Below, piece after piece: positions 1-8,937 of a stretch of 64,000 nucleotides of DNA (position 1 is the first letter of the stretch; every line of letters begins with the position of its first letter). The notes beneath the pieces are model-generated. The model had not been told where the DNA came from, did no database searches, and saw only the letters and a list, made by a program, of their open reading frames with translations. Source of the stretch: Laspinema sp963821735 (GTDB taxonomy: Bacteria > Cyanobacteriota > Cyanobacteriia > Cyanobacteriales > Laspinemataceae); the NCBI GenBank assembly GCA_963821735.1, contig CAWGFK010000011.1, forward strand, positions 1 to 64,000, given 5' to 3'. A program made the translations under genes and the position numbers.

Positions 1-1374
1 ATATTTAGTGGTTATCGTATCTCCGAAATGAAAGGGTTTATTCTCCATCCCGGCTTTGCAAGCATATTCCCATTCTGCTTCACTGGGTAGTCTATAGTTG
101 AGTTGAGTCAGATGAGATAGGCGATCACAAAATTCTTGGGCTTGAAACCAGGAAACTTGCTCTACGGGATTATTTTCATCCTGTTTAAACTGAGAACAAT
201 CCGGATTTAAGTCAATCTGAACTTTGGGTAAATGAGCGATAAATTTCCAGATAGCTTGAGTGATTGGAAATCTACTCATAAAAAACGCATCAATGCTGAC
301 CTTGCGTTGTGGGCGCTCGGTGAGGTTACTTGGCTGATATTGACTTTTGACCATTTCAACATCAGGTGACCCCATCAAGTAAGTCCCCGCTTGGAATCTT
401 CACCATTTCTAAATTTAAAACTGGATTGTCACCTAAAACCTGTTCAAATAATTCAGCTTTACGTTGCTCTCGATTTCGTTCTTGTCCCCTGACATCGAGA
501 TAGACTACTTCAAAATTAAAAGGAGGGGAAGGGGGGGGGGGGGGGGGTAAGGGGTATAACCTTTCGGGAGCATTTCTAACCATTCTTGAACCGAACTAGG
601 ACGCTCTGTGGGTTCGACTTTCAGTCCCTCAAGAATAGCCTCATTCGGTCTGGTCGCTAATATCAGGATTACGGTGTTTGGGAGGCACTAACTTTTCAGG
701 TTTTCTCACCCAAGCCAAAGGAGGAGGGTCTCCTACCAATAAGTAATACAGTGTTGCTGACGATGTGCATAGATATCAGTATAGCGTCCTTGAACTCTGT
801 CGTTATCATATTGCTCAATGGGCGAAAATCCATCGGTACTCTGGCAAGGATACGGCCAGCCGGAATATTTAGCTACCTATCACAATATCAAAATAAATAA
901 TTACACATCATCAATAAGGCGCAGGATGATATTATTGGGTTTAACATTTTTATGCACTAGCCCTTTTTCATGAATAAAATGTACAGCATTGGCTATTTGT
1001 TTGATATAAATCAAAGCATCTTTTTCTGGCAAAACTCTTTGATTTTTAACGACATCCCATAATGTTTGACCTTCTATATATTCCATGACGATACAAGGCA
1101 GAGAATCTTCAGAAAATACGGTTTCTATTTTAACAATATGGGATGCGGCATAAAGCTAGTTTGAGCTTCTTCTCAAATCCTTCTTTGTATTTTTGTTTTT
1201 CATCATCAGTACTGAAGCTTGTTCAGATATTTCTAATCTGTGGGGTTTTAATAACAACTCTTTATTCAAGGGACTTTTTAGGGCTATGCAAGTAATCTCA
1301 AAACAATCTTACTCCAGCTCTTATTCAATTACATATTTTCCGTTTTGCAAGATATGTCTCGAGTTCCACTCCAT
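1..1374 (-). pseudogene. Decayed Ser/Thr protein kinase with C-terminal FGE-sulfatase-like domain
   Basis: Read on the minus strand, pieces of one kinase-FGE fusion appear in all three frames. There is a possible start near 1374, a kinase middle part at 901-1086 (MEYIEGQTLWDVV, then HKNVKPNN where active kinases have HRDxKPxN), C-lobe remnants at 590-880 (STDGFSPIEQYDND, NEAILEGLKVEPTERPSS), a proline-rich linker at 530-580, and an FGE-like domain at 1-370 (NPVEQVSWFQAQEFCDRL, YRLPSEAEWEYACKAG) that runs off the window edge. At least four frame changes and several stops separate the pieces. The catalytic-loop Asp is replaced by Asn, so even a repaired protein would probably lack kinase activity. 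The intact-looking relative in this window is the kinase-FGE gene at 32601-34354. Confidence 0.75.
531..547. repeat. Poly-G tract, 17 bases
   Basis: An uninterrupted run of 17 G on the plus strand lies in the linker between the kinase and FGE-like parts of the decayed gene. On the coding strand it reads as poly-proline. A tract of this length is prone to slippage in the cell and to miscounting during sequencing. Confidence 0.9.
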
Positions 1375-1450
1375 CGTATTTCCTCTTAACTTTGAATCAA
1401 ATAGTTGTATATAGTTAAATTCATGAAATAATAATTTAAGACTTTTAAAA

Positions 1451-2524
1451 TTAAGGGTTAAGCTGATGATTGGCTTTTATTTCTTGAACATAAGGTGAAA
1501 GTTCGGGATTAGACAACTCCCAAAACTCCAAAATCATCCCTCCAATTCCGACTATAACGCCACACAAATTTAATAACCGATAAGAGGTTCATTTTATCGA
1601 ACTTGGATGAGGTATTATTAAATAAGTTCTGTGAATTTTTTGGGCAGGTAATGCCGGATGCCTAAAATTCCAGCAAAACTTCCATCGAAGGATAATGGGT
1701 CTTGGGCCTCAATTGCCATGCCTTTTATAATGACCCTGATGAACCTGAGTTTTACTTATGGTTGTAAACGATTTCCTTGGTGTTCTCTTAGCTCATTTGG
1801 ATCTCGGTTATCTTCGCGGAATAAAGTATTTTTGTAAGTATATCAGTCTATCTGGGGCTGAAAGGGGCATTTCTTCGTCAACAAAAAATAAAATAAGTGG
1901 CGGATAAAGAATAAACATCGGTAAATGGCCTTTTTCATCCTTTTGCCAAAATAACGCTTTCGGGGTAGAAACTTATCCGTATTATCACTCTTGAGATTGT
2001 TAAATTATATTAAAGAATCGGGCTAAACTAAACCCAATTAACACCATTTTACCCAAAGGACCATTTTGCAACTAATATTAAAGGCTTGACATTGCGGTGA
2101 ATAATACCTTGTCTGATGAAGATAGGTTAAGCATCGCCAATTTGCTTGATATATTTTAAAGCCTCTTTCTGTGACCATATTTTCGATAACTTTCTAAGGT
2201 TTGGCCATCAACATACTCCATGATAATATAAATTAAATCAGTTTGTTTATCATGAAATATATCTAAAAACTGAACGATATTACTATGATTGCATCTGGAT
2301 AAATTAACAGCTTCTTGCAAAAACTTAAGTTTTAAGTCTTTAATTTCTCAGTCTTAATTGATTCAACAATTCCGGCTTAATGGTTTTAACGCACCACTTT
2401 CATTGGCTTTGTCATCAAAGGCAAGATAGGTAATGGCAATAGAGCCACGACCTAGTATTCTAAGGATGTGGTATCTATGGCCTATCAATGTGGCCTTTTC
2501 TCCCCTTCGTTGCCATGCTTTCAT
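1451..2524 (-). pseudogene. Decayed Ser/Thr protein kinase
   Basis: A second kinase relic on the minus strand starts with ATG at 2524 and reads MKAWQRRGEKATLIGHRYH followed by a glycine-rich loop (LGRGSIAITYLAFD). Later pieces in other frames are IIMEYVDGQTLES near 2210-2230, RQGIIHRNVKP near 2100, and IIKGMAIEAQDP near 1700 from the end of the C-lobe. A hydrophobic segment (LNLCGVIVGIGGMILEF, about 1515-1570) precedes the end near 1451. At least five frame changes or stops are needed to read it through. It sits about 60 bases downstream of the GshB-like gene in the same direction, so it may once have been co-transcribed with the SIR2 gene. The catalytic loop again has Asn where Asp is expected. 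Confidence 0.65.
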
Positions 2525-2586
2525 AAAATAACCGTGATCTCCAGTTTATCGAAAAAGTGTTGGTTTCTGGACTGTCTGAGCAGACT

Positions 2587-3630
2587 TTACCCAAAGGGTC
2601 CAGAAACTGATTGAGTGGACATTCTAGGTAATTTTTTACAGATATAGTCCCACATTAAGTTAGCAGAATCTTGAACAACGGGTTTGCCGAAGTGCATTCG
2701 GCTTGCAATAACCCCCGACATTTAAGGTATTGATTTCCGACAAACTCGATTCCCGTATCATCGACCAATGTGTCAAACCCGAAAATAACTACACCTTGCT
2801 CGACAATGCTGGGCTGATTGTATCTGCAATTTTTATTTCATTCTGATCCGGTTCAGCAAAATTGGAAGATCCACCCGCAGAAAGATTACAGATCCAAGAG
2901 CCTTCCTTCGGAATTCTGAGGGTGGCTCCCATGATTTTTCCATTGACCACGATAACTCTCTTATCGCCTTGCGCCTACATTTTTAGATACTTCATGGCTA
3001 AGTATTGGCCTTGATTTTTTAAATTAGTTTCAAGGACAGACTGATATTCAGTCAAGGCATATTGAGTCTCATTTTCCCAGACTGTATCATCCATGATTCT
3101 GATAATGCCTTTGCCTCCATAGCTCCGCAGCGGTTTTAACACCACAGGAAACTGACTGTAAAAGTCTAAAATATCGCTGAGGCTACTACAAAGCTTGATG
3201 GGAGGACAAAGTTCAGGAAAGTTTAGCAGAAAGTCTTTAGAGCCGGTAGCTCGGATTCCCTCCGGACGATTGATCACGCGATGTTCTGGGATATGAGTGG
3301 TGATGAAATCCAAAAATTCATCAGGAACGGGTCTATCAAGTCTGATAAAGACTACATCATAATCCTCTAGTTTAGCTTTGATGTCAGATTTTAAAAAATC
3401 TTCGCCGGTTTCTTGATACTCAAAATTATCGTCAACTCTTAAGCTGGTGATGGCGGTTGAGTCATAATCATAGAAAAATCCTTGATTCTCTGGCTTGCCC
3501 CGACTCGCCACTTCAATCGAGAGAAACAAACGGGGTTGTTGCTCATTGCTTTTAATAAAGGATAAATTGATTCTCCTTTCCCATGAGTTTTATGATCGGT
3601 AATCACCAGCATACGATATTGCTTGCTCAT
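2587..3630 (-). pseudogene. GshB-like ATP-grasp protein, frameshifted
   Basis: The gene starts at ATG 3630 with an AGGAG ribosome site and lies 32 bases downstream of the SIR2 gene. Pieces in different frames read as one glutathione-synthetase-like ATP-grasp protein: MSKQYRMLVITDHKTHGKG; then 2975-3529 (VLKPLRSYGGKGIIRI, the ATP-grasp loop); then, after an in-frame TAG at about 2976, AQGDKRVIVVNGKIMGA and LRIPKEGSWICNLSAGG; then GVVIFGFDTLVDDTG, LSEINTLNVGG and DSANLMWDYICKK, ending near 2587. The order matches GshB throughout. One stop and at least four frame changes are present, so it is either decayed or badly sequenced. Glutathione synthesis is not the only option: ATP-grasp ligases next to SIR2 genes could serve another pathway. 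Confidence 0.7.
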
Positions 3631-3662
3631 CACTTTAATTCTCCTAAAAAACTGTTGACACC

Positions 3663-5372
3663 TTAAGCTAAAACTTGGGATTGATTAATTTCAGCTTTCA
3701 GGATTTGCGAATTTTCATACAAATAATGGAAGTCAGGGTCCTTAACGAGCTTAGGAATATGCTCTCCTTCGGGGTCCAAACTTTTGATATGCCGAATATA
3801 CGGAATCACTTTTTGAGCCAGTTCTTCAATGCCGTCTAATTTATTTAATCCCTGCTCTTTGCTTTCCCATGCCCCTTTTAAGGAATAAGCACAACATCCG
3901 TTAAAGGAAAAGGTTCTTTTAAAAGGGGCGGGAATTTTTTCGGCTTCCGGGTGTTGACAAATCTCAAAACCTTCGGTAATCACTTTAAAAGATTCCTGTA
4001 AGGCTTCGGGCCAGTCAAAGAAGGGGAGGGTTGAACCCTCAGTGGAAGTCGGGACTTCATGTCCTTTTTCAATTAATTTAGCAATCCCAATACAAAGACC
4101 AGATTTTCTTCTTAAGGCTTTCACTTTTAGTTCTATGGGAAGATTCTGGGTCATGGCTTCTTCTAAAAGTGCATAACCGTCTACAAAAAATTGTAAGGCA
4201 GCTTCTTCATATCCTTGGGCTCTTTGACTTGCGCCGAGTTCCCACTTCAACTCGGCTTTGATGATAGAATACTCAGGAGTCCTAATTTTTTCTAAGGATT
4301 CTACAAAGTCGTAAAGGTACTGCCTCATTTGGTCACTTAAAATTTCACTACTCCCGCCTCTGACCGATTCATAAAATTCGACGACTAGATTATGAGGATG
4401 GGGTTGTACCAAAACATGAGGAAGTTGACTTCTGCATTCTAAATGCACTTCTTCCATGAGCTTGTCAAAGCTTTCTATTTCATACAGATGAACTTGATTG
4501 GGATAATTCTGTTTAAGCTCAATCAATTTAGGCGGTATTTCTACGGACTGCTCAGATTTACGGGGTTTATGCAAGCACCAATGTAATCCATAGGTTAAAT
4601 ATTCTGGATTTTTGAGCAAATCACTAATGGCGCTCATAATCGAGCCATCGTTTCCAGAATACCCGGCGACGATTAACCCATAGCCTCTCGTCATTTCCTT
4701 CATTTTGTCTTCAATATTTTCTTGCATACTTTTGGGGAAATACGATTGCATTCTGGCGCTATTCCGCAAGTCATCAAATCGGCGGATGTCGTCATACAAA
4801 AAATCCCCATGTAATTTAATAATTTTAGGTTTTTGCTTGGAAACAGCTATTTCGGAAATGCTGGCATCAAAAGGACAGTCTATCGATTTTATTCCATAAT
4901 ATTTAACCAGAGCTTCGCTGGCTAAATCATCAAAATTTAGGGTTAAAACTCGATTTAACCGCTTGGCGGCAATTAGACTGGCTAAATAAACATATCCAAA
5001 AGCCGGTTGTTTCCCTTCAATAAGCTGCTCAAGGTAGTTTTTTCGCTCTAAAGGTTGCTGATAACGATAGGTAAACAAAAGAGAATAATCGCTTTGGTTA
5101 TACTCTTTCGCCTTTTGTTCGCGCCAATTTGGATATTCTGCACTTAACCAATGTTCAAAATTCTCTTCAGCGACATACTTGGGCCTTTTTAATGACTTGT
5201 ATAAAGATTTTTGCCATTCTCTAACCATGCCATTTGCTGAGGGAATACCTGAAGAGACTGAAGCACCTGCACCTAAGAATAGGGTATAAGGGCAATCCCC
5301 TATGGGCGGAGTGGCAATTAATTGCGCTAAATCAATTTCATTTTTTAAGGGGCCGAAATTTTTGCCTTGCAT
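3663..5372 (-). CDS. SIR2-domain protein, putative defence NADase
   Basis: This is an intact 569-residue protein. Residues 1-280 form a SIR2-like fold: GAGAS at 34-38 (NAD-binding), TLNFDDL near 145 (equivalent of the sirtuin TQN region), KLHGDF near 187 (the catalytic His in LHG), and IVAGYSGND near 237. The C-terminal half (about 330-569) has no domain I recognise and looks alpha-helical. Proteins built this way include anti-phage NAD-depleting effectors (ThsA, DSR and SIR2-APAZ types), whereas true deacetylases are shorter. The ATG is preceded by GAGG. Downstream are a GshB-like gene and a kinase relic in the same direction, and a STAND ATPase starts divergently 332 bases upstream. A role in defence is an inference from domain and context. 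Confidence 0.75.
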   Translation of the reverse strand: MQGKNFGPLKNEIDLAQLIATPPIGDCPYTLFLGAGASVSSGIPSANGMVREWQKSLYKSLKRPKYVAEENFEHWLSAEYPNWREQKAKEYNQSDYSLLFTYRYQQPLERKNYLEQLIEGKQPAFGYVYLASLIAAKRLNRVLTLNFDDLASEALVKYYGIKSIDCPFDASISEIAVSKQKPKIIKLHGDFLYDDIRRFDDLRNSARMQSYFPKSMQENIEDKMKEMTRGYGLIVAGYSGNDGSIMSAISDLLKNPEYLTYGLHWCLHKPRKSEQSVEIPPKLIELKQNYPNQVHLYEIESFDKLMEEVHLECRSQLPHVLVQPHPHNLVVEFYESVRGGSSEILSDQMRQYLYDFVESLEKIRTPEYSIIKAELKWELGASQRAQGYEEAALQFFVDGYALLEEAMTQNLPIELKVKALRRKSGLCIGIAKLIEKGHEVPTSTEGSTLPFFDWPEALQESFKVITEGFEICQHPEAEKIPAPFKRTFSFNGCCAYSLKGAWESKEQGLNKLDGIEELAQKVIPYIRHIKSLDPEGEHIPKLVKDPDFHYLYENSQILKAEINQSQVLA

Positions 5373-5704
5373 TATATTACCTCAATTAGTTGACTCAATT
5401 GCAAATTTGGTGACTGGATTAGTGACAAATTTATTAGGTTTTGATTAATCTCGGTGATGAATTATATGCTTTTGGTTTGAAACGCAGAATTTTTGCCAAA
5501 AAGTTATTATACGAGCTTGAAACTTTTTTGTATTTCTTTAAAACCATAAACATTTATGGTGGTATTGTAAAGTCAATTTAAGGCTAGATTGGTGTAGACT
5601 TGCGTTGACTTTTTAAAGCCCTATAGTCTTGTGAAAGTAACAATTAGCTGTAAAAGGTTGCAAAAAGACAAAAAAAGTAGTAAAATTGTTAAAACTTACT
5701 ATGT
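5373..5704. other. Divergent intergenic region between the SIR2 and STAND genes
   Basis: This 332-base AT-rich spacer separates two divergent genes and so should carry both promoters. I see a clear promoter candidate only for the plus-strand gene. No open reading frame or structured RNA is evident. Confidence 0.6.
5658..5686 (+). promoter_or_regulatory. Sigma-70-type promoter candidate for the STAND ATPase gene
   Basis: A TTGCAA box at 5658-5663 and a TAAAAT box at 5681-5686 are separated by 17 bases. The -10 box lies 18 bases before the ATG at 5705, implying a very short leader. Confidence 0.5.
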
Positions 5705-7084
5705 ATGTTGCCTATGGATGTCCAAGAAGTCCTGCAATGGGCCGATGAGTTACTGCTCACCAAAACAGGGTCCCACTTAAATAGTTTGCAACAGGCAGTA
5801 TTAGCAGGGGTCTGGAATAGTCAAAAATATAGGGAAATCGCGGATGAATATCACTGTACTGAAGCGAATGTTAAAAGGGTAGCTGGCACTTTATGGCAAC
5901 TGTTCTCAGAAGAATTAGAGGAAAAAGTTAATAAATCTAACTTCCGCGCTACGATGGAACGGTATTATATTTCTAATAATAATGTTGGAAATAATTTTGC
6001 ACAAAGTAAATTTTATGGAAGTAGCATCAATCTTTGTGGAGAGAATAGGCACTCTGGGGAAGCCAACCAAAACCGATCGCCCTCGACAACCTCGAACCAA
6101 AAAGCCGAAAAACGCTACGACTTGACCGAAGCGCCGGAACCCGATCGCCTCCATAACCGCAACGATGAACTGACGACCCTCAAAAACTGGATACTCTACG
6201 ACAAAATCCGCATTGTCAATCTCTGTGGTTTGCCGGGAATGGGTAAAACTGCCCTTGCTAGAGAAATGGTGGAACAGATTAAAGAGAATTTTGACTGTAT
6301 TCTCTGGCGCAACTGTACCAACACTCTGACGCTGCAATGCTTAAAAAGTCAATTAACTGAGTTTTTATCGGCAAATGGAGAAATCCAACTGCCTTCTTTG
6401 ATTGATTATCTGCGATCGCACTCTTGCCTGATTATCCTGGATGAGCTTCAAGAACTCTTTGCCAGTGGGGAATTAGCCGGGACCTATCTTCCTGATTGTC
6501 AAAACTACAGCAAATTTTGGGAACAAATTGCCCGATCGCCTCATAATAGTTGCTTCCTTCTACTGAGTTGGGAAACCCCTACAGAAATCGTCAGCTTAGA
6601 AAGAGAAAATCGTCACTGTCGGAGTTTAAATTTGGGCGGATTAGGAGAGTCTGCCGTAGATATTTTGAACTCTAAAGGATTAACTGATTGCGATAAATGG
6701 GGGGAACTGATCCGGATTTATGGCGGTAACCCTTCCTGGTTAAATATCATTGCCTCTACGATTCAAGATTTATTTGATGGCAGTGTCGATCGCTTCTTAT
6801 CCTATCCCAGTCTCTTTCTAGGAGACTTAGAATCCCGATTGCAAGGGTATTATCAACGGTTGTCAGAGTCTGAAAAACTTGTGATTCGGTGGTTGGCGAA
6901 CCAGGAAGCATCGGATATTTTTCAAAACCCGGCTGAGTTGGCTTTGTCTGATACTGAGTTTTTGAAGGCGGTACAGTCTTTGAAGAAGCGGGGGTTAATT
7001 GAAAAAGTGACCTGGAATGGATTGTCTCTGTTTGCAGTGCAGTTTTTATTTAAAGCGTATTTAATAGGGGGAGGGAACGACTGA
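5705..7084 (+). CDS. STAND-type NTPase with VMAP-like N-terminal helix-turn-helix
   Basis: A 459-residue protein. Residues 4-85 (MDVQEVLQWADELLLTKTG, then KYREIADEYHCTEANVKR) match the N-terminal helix-turn-helix region seen in cyanobacterial vWA-MoxR-associated proteins. An NB-ARC/NACHT-like ATPase follows, with Walker A GLPGMGKTALA near 175-185, Walker B LIILDELQE near 241, and a winged-helix-like C-terminus. There are no WD40 or TPR sensor repeats after the ATPase, so it is either a short STAND protein or works with a partner. ATG 5705 is used; ATG 5714 is an alternative that fits the family N-terminus. It is divergent from the SIR2 gene. The last codons (GND-stop) lie inside a repeat copy. 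Involvement in signalling or defence is inferred. Confidence 0.75.
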   Translation: MLPMDVQEVLQWADELLLTKTGSHLNSLQQAVLAGVWNSQKYREIADEYHCTEANVKRVAGTLWQLFSEELEEKVNKSNFRATMERYYISNNNVGNNFAQSKFYGSSINLCGENRHSGEANQNRSPSTTSNQKAEKRYDLTEAPEPDRLHNRNDELTTLKNWILYDKIRIVNLCGLPGMGKTALAREMVEQIKENFDCILWRNCTNTLTLQCLKSQLTEFLSANGEIQLPSLIDYLRSHSCLIILDELQELFASGELAGTYLPDCQNYSKFWEQIARSPHNSCFLLLSWETPTEIVSLERENRHCRSLNLGGLGESAVDILNSKGLTDCDKWGELIRIYGGNPSWLNIIASTIQDLFDGSVDRFLSYPSLFLGDLESRLQGYYQRLSESEKLVIRWLANQEASDIFQNPAELALSDTEFLKAVQSLKKRGLIEKVTWNGLSLFAVQFLFKAYLIGGGND

Positions 7085-7170
7085 AGTCGTTACTACGAAC
7101 AATTGAAGAGAACGACTGAAGTCGTTACTACAAACAATTGAAGAGAACGACTGAAGTCGTTACTACGAAC
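7075..7170. repeat. Three tandem copies of a palindromic REP-like repeat
   Basis: Copies of GAACGACTGAAGTCGTTACT followed by ACRAAC occur at 7075-7100, 7110-7135 and 7145-7170, with a 35-base period and AATTGAAGA spacers. The core AACGACTGAAGTCGTT is a near-perfect palindrome around CTGAAG. The first copy supplies the final codons and stop of the STAND gene. The same element recurs at about 8.8, 16.9, 27.4 and 49.2 kb. Confidence 0.9.
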
Positions 7171-7175
7171 TGCGG

Positions 7176-8693
7176 TTAAAAATCAAAGTAGATATAAGGT
7201 AATCCGCCTTCTGGGGCGAAAATCCAAACGGCATAGAGGCAAAGGGGAACCAAGGCAACTTTAATGGGCCAGTTTAGTTGCAATTTTAAGCCGCGATTCA
7301 TGGCGTAACTTAGGGTCATGATTAGCCAAATTAACACCAATAATAAGGTGACTTCAATGCGCTGTAACCCGAGGGTTTCCAGATAGACTTTTTGGGTGAA
7401 TTGGATGTCTCCGGTATGTCCCCAGAAGTGCTGTATCACCCATCCTGCTTCTGTGAGGTTGGGGAGGCGGAAGGGAATCCAGGCTAAAAAGACTAGGGTT
7501 TGAGTGAGAAACCAACTGAAGAGAATGCCGGGGATGCTTTTCCAGAGGAGTTTTAACCCCTCAACTCGTTTGGAGAGGATGTCTGTGAGGCGATGGACTG
7601 CTAAGGCGATGCCGTGGATTGCACCCCAGAGGATGAATCCCCAGGCGGCACCATGCCAAATTCCGGCGATTAACATCACAATGATTAAGTTGAGGCAGGT
7701 GCGCGCTAATCCAACTCGGGACCCGCCTAGGGGGAAATAGAGATAGTTTCTTAACCAATCTCCCAAGGTGATGTGCCAGCGTCGCCAAAAGTCGGCGATG
7801 CTGGTGCTGAAGTAGGGGAAGTTGAAGTTTTTGGGGAGGTTGAATCCGAGGAGGATGGCGCTGCCTCGGGCGATATCGACGTAACCGCTAAAGTCGAGAA
7901 ACAGTTGTAAGCTATATGCTATGGTAGCAAGCCAGAGGTCACCGCTGCCAGCGCGTTGGACGTTTTCAAAGCTGAGGGTGACGAAGATTCCTAGGCGATC
8001 GGCTACGACGCCTTTTTTGAATGCGCCACAGGCAATCAACCAGAGTCCCTCTACCCAGTCATGGGAGGAGGGGAAAATTAGGGTTTTGAGTTGTCGTTGG
8101 AAGTGATGATACCGGGTGATGGGTTCGGAGATGAGTTTGGGAAAGAAGAGTTTATAGGAGGCAAAGCGCAGAAATTGGGCGGAGGCGGGGGAACCGCGAT
8201 AAACGTCGATGAGGTAGGCGATGCATTCAAAGACGAAAAAACTCAGTCCCAATGGGGGGAGAATGTTCATTTGAAACCAGGTGGCGGTTTCTTGGGCGGC
8301 GGGTAAGCCAAACCAGGTCCCTAGGGTGTTGAAGATGAAGGGAATGTATTTGAATCCGGCGAGTACCAGGATGTTGAAGAGGATGCCACCCCATAATCCC
8401 ATGAGGCGGCGACGTTCCCAGGCGGCAAATTGGGTTTGCCAGTCGTCGGTGGCAAGTTGCCAGGTTTGGGGGTTGGGTTGACGTTCGGAGGTTTTGGCGA
8501 TCGCCCGTCCGATGCGGTAGTTAATCCAAGTCCCTAACAGCAGCAGGGGAATGTACTCCACCTGGAGGGAGGTGTAAAAGACTAAGCTGGCGATTAACAG
8601 AATCCACAGGCGCGATCGCTGTTTATTAACGGTCCAGTAGATACCCAGGATGCTTAGGAGAAAGAGGGCGTAGACAATCGAGATAAATGTCAT
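7176..8693 (-). CDS. MBOAT family membrane-bound O-acyltransferase
   Basis: A 505-residue polytopic membrane protein of the AlgI/DltB type, which moves acyl (usually acetyl) groups onto extracellular polysaccharides. Diagnostic segments are FWRRWHITLGDWLRNYLYFP near residue 305 and GIWHGAAWGFILWG near 343, which carries the invariant MBOAT His. About ten hydrophobic segments span the length. ATG 8693 gives a normal hydrophobic N-terminus (MTFISIVYALFLLSILGIY). No SGNH partner lies beside it, unlike the second MBOAT at 41032-42504. The substrate cannot be inferred. Confidence 0.9.
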   Translation of the reverse strand: MTFISIVYALFLLSILGIYWTVNKQRSRLWILLIASLVFYTSLQVEYIPLLLLGTWINYRIGRAIAKTSERQPNPQTWQLATDDWQTQFAAWERRRLMGLWGGILFNILVLAGFKYIPFIFNTLGTWFGLPAAQETATWFQMNILPPLGLSFFVFECIAYLIDVYRGSPASAQFLRFASYKLFFPKLISEPITRYHHFQRQLKTLIFPSSHDWVEGLWLIACGAFKKGVVADRLGIFVTLSFENVQRAGSGDLWLATIAYSLQLFLDFSGYVDIARGSAILLGFNLPKNFNFPYFSTSIADFWRRWHITLGDWLRNYLYFPLGGSRVGLARTCLNLIIVMLIAGIWHGAAWGFILWGAIHGIALAVHRLTDILSKRVEGLKLLWKSIPGILFSWFLTQTLVFLAWIPFRLPNLTEAGWVIQHFWGHTGDIQFTQKVYLETLGLQRIEVTLLLVLIWLIMTLSYAMNRGLKLQLNWPIKVALVPLCLYAVWIFAPEGGLPYIYFDF

Positions 8694-8815
8694 GTGCCAG
8701 TCTGTTAGAAGAAAGGGTCAGGAGGAAGTTCGGGGAACGGAGGATTCACCAAAAGCACTGGAATTCCAGATGCTTTTAGAGAATTGTACTTCATTGGCTC
8801 TACTCGGGGAGGGGG

Positions 8816-8875
8816 GAACGACTGAAGTCGTTACTACGAACAGGAAGAGGAACGACTGAAGTCGTTACTACAAAC
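8816..8875. repeat. Two copies of the ACGACTGAAGTCGT repeat
   Basis: Copies at 8816-8841 and 8850-8875 are separated by AGGAAGAG. They lie in the gap between the MBOAT and metalloprotease genes and are followed by C-rich CTCCCCCATC repeats to about 8937. Confidence 0.9.
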
Positions 8876-8937
8876 AGGAAGAAGCAATTTCAGTCGAAAT
8901 CTCCCCCATCTCCCCCATCCTCCCTATCTCCTCAATC

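Noticed and set aside
1193..1414. Plus-strand frame of 73 residues
   Set aside because: It runs antisense to the decayed kinase, has no ribosome site and no recognisable domain.
5915..6337. Minus-strand frame of 140 residues
   Set aside because: It is a shadow of the STAND ATPase coding strand, which has clear motifs.
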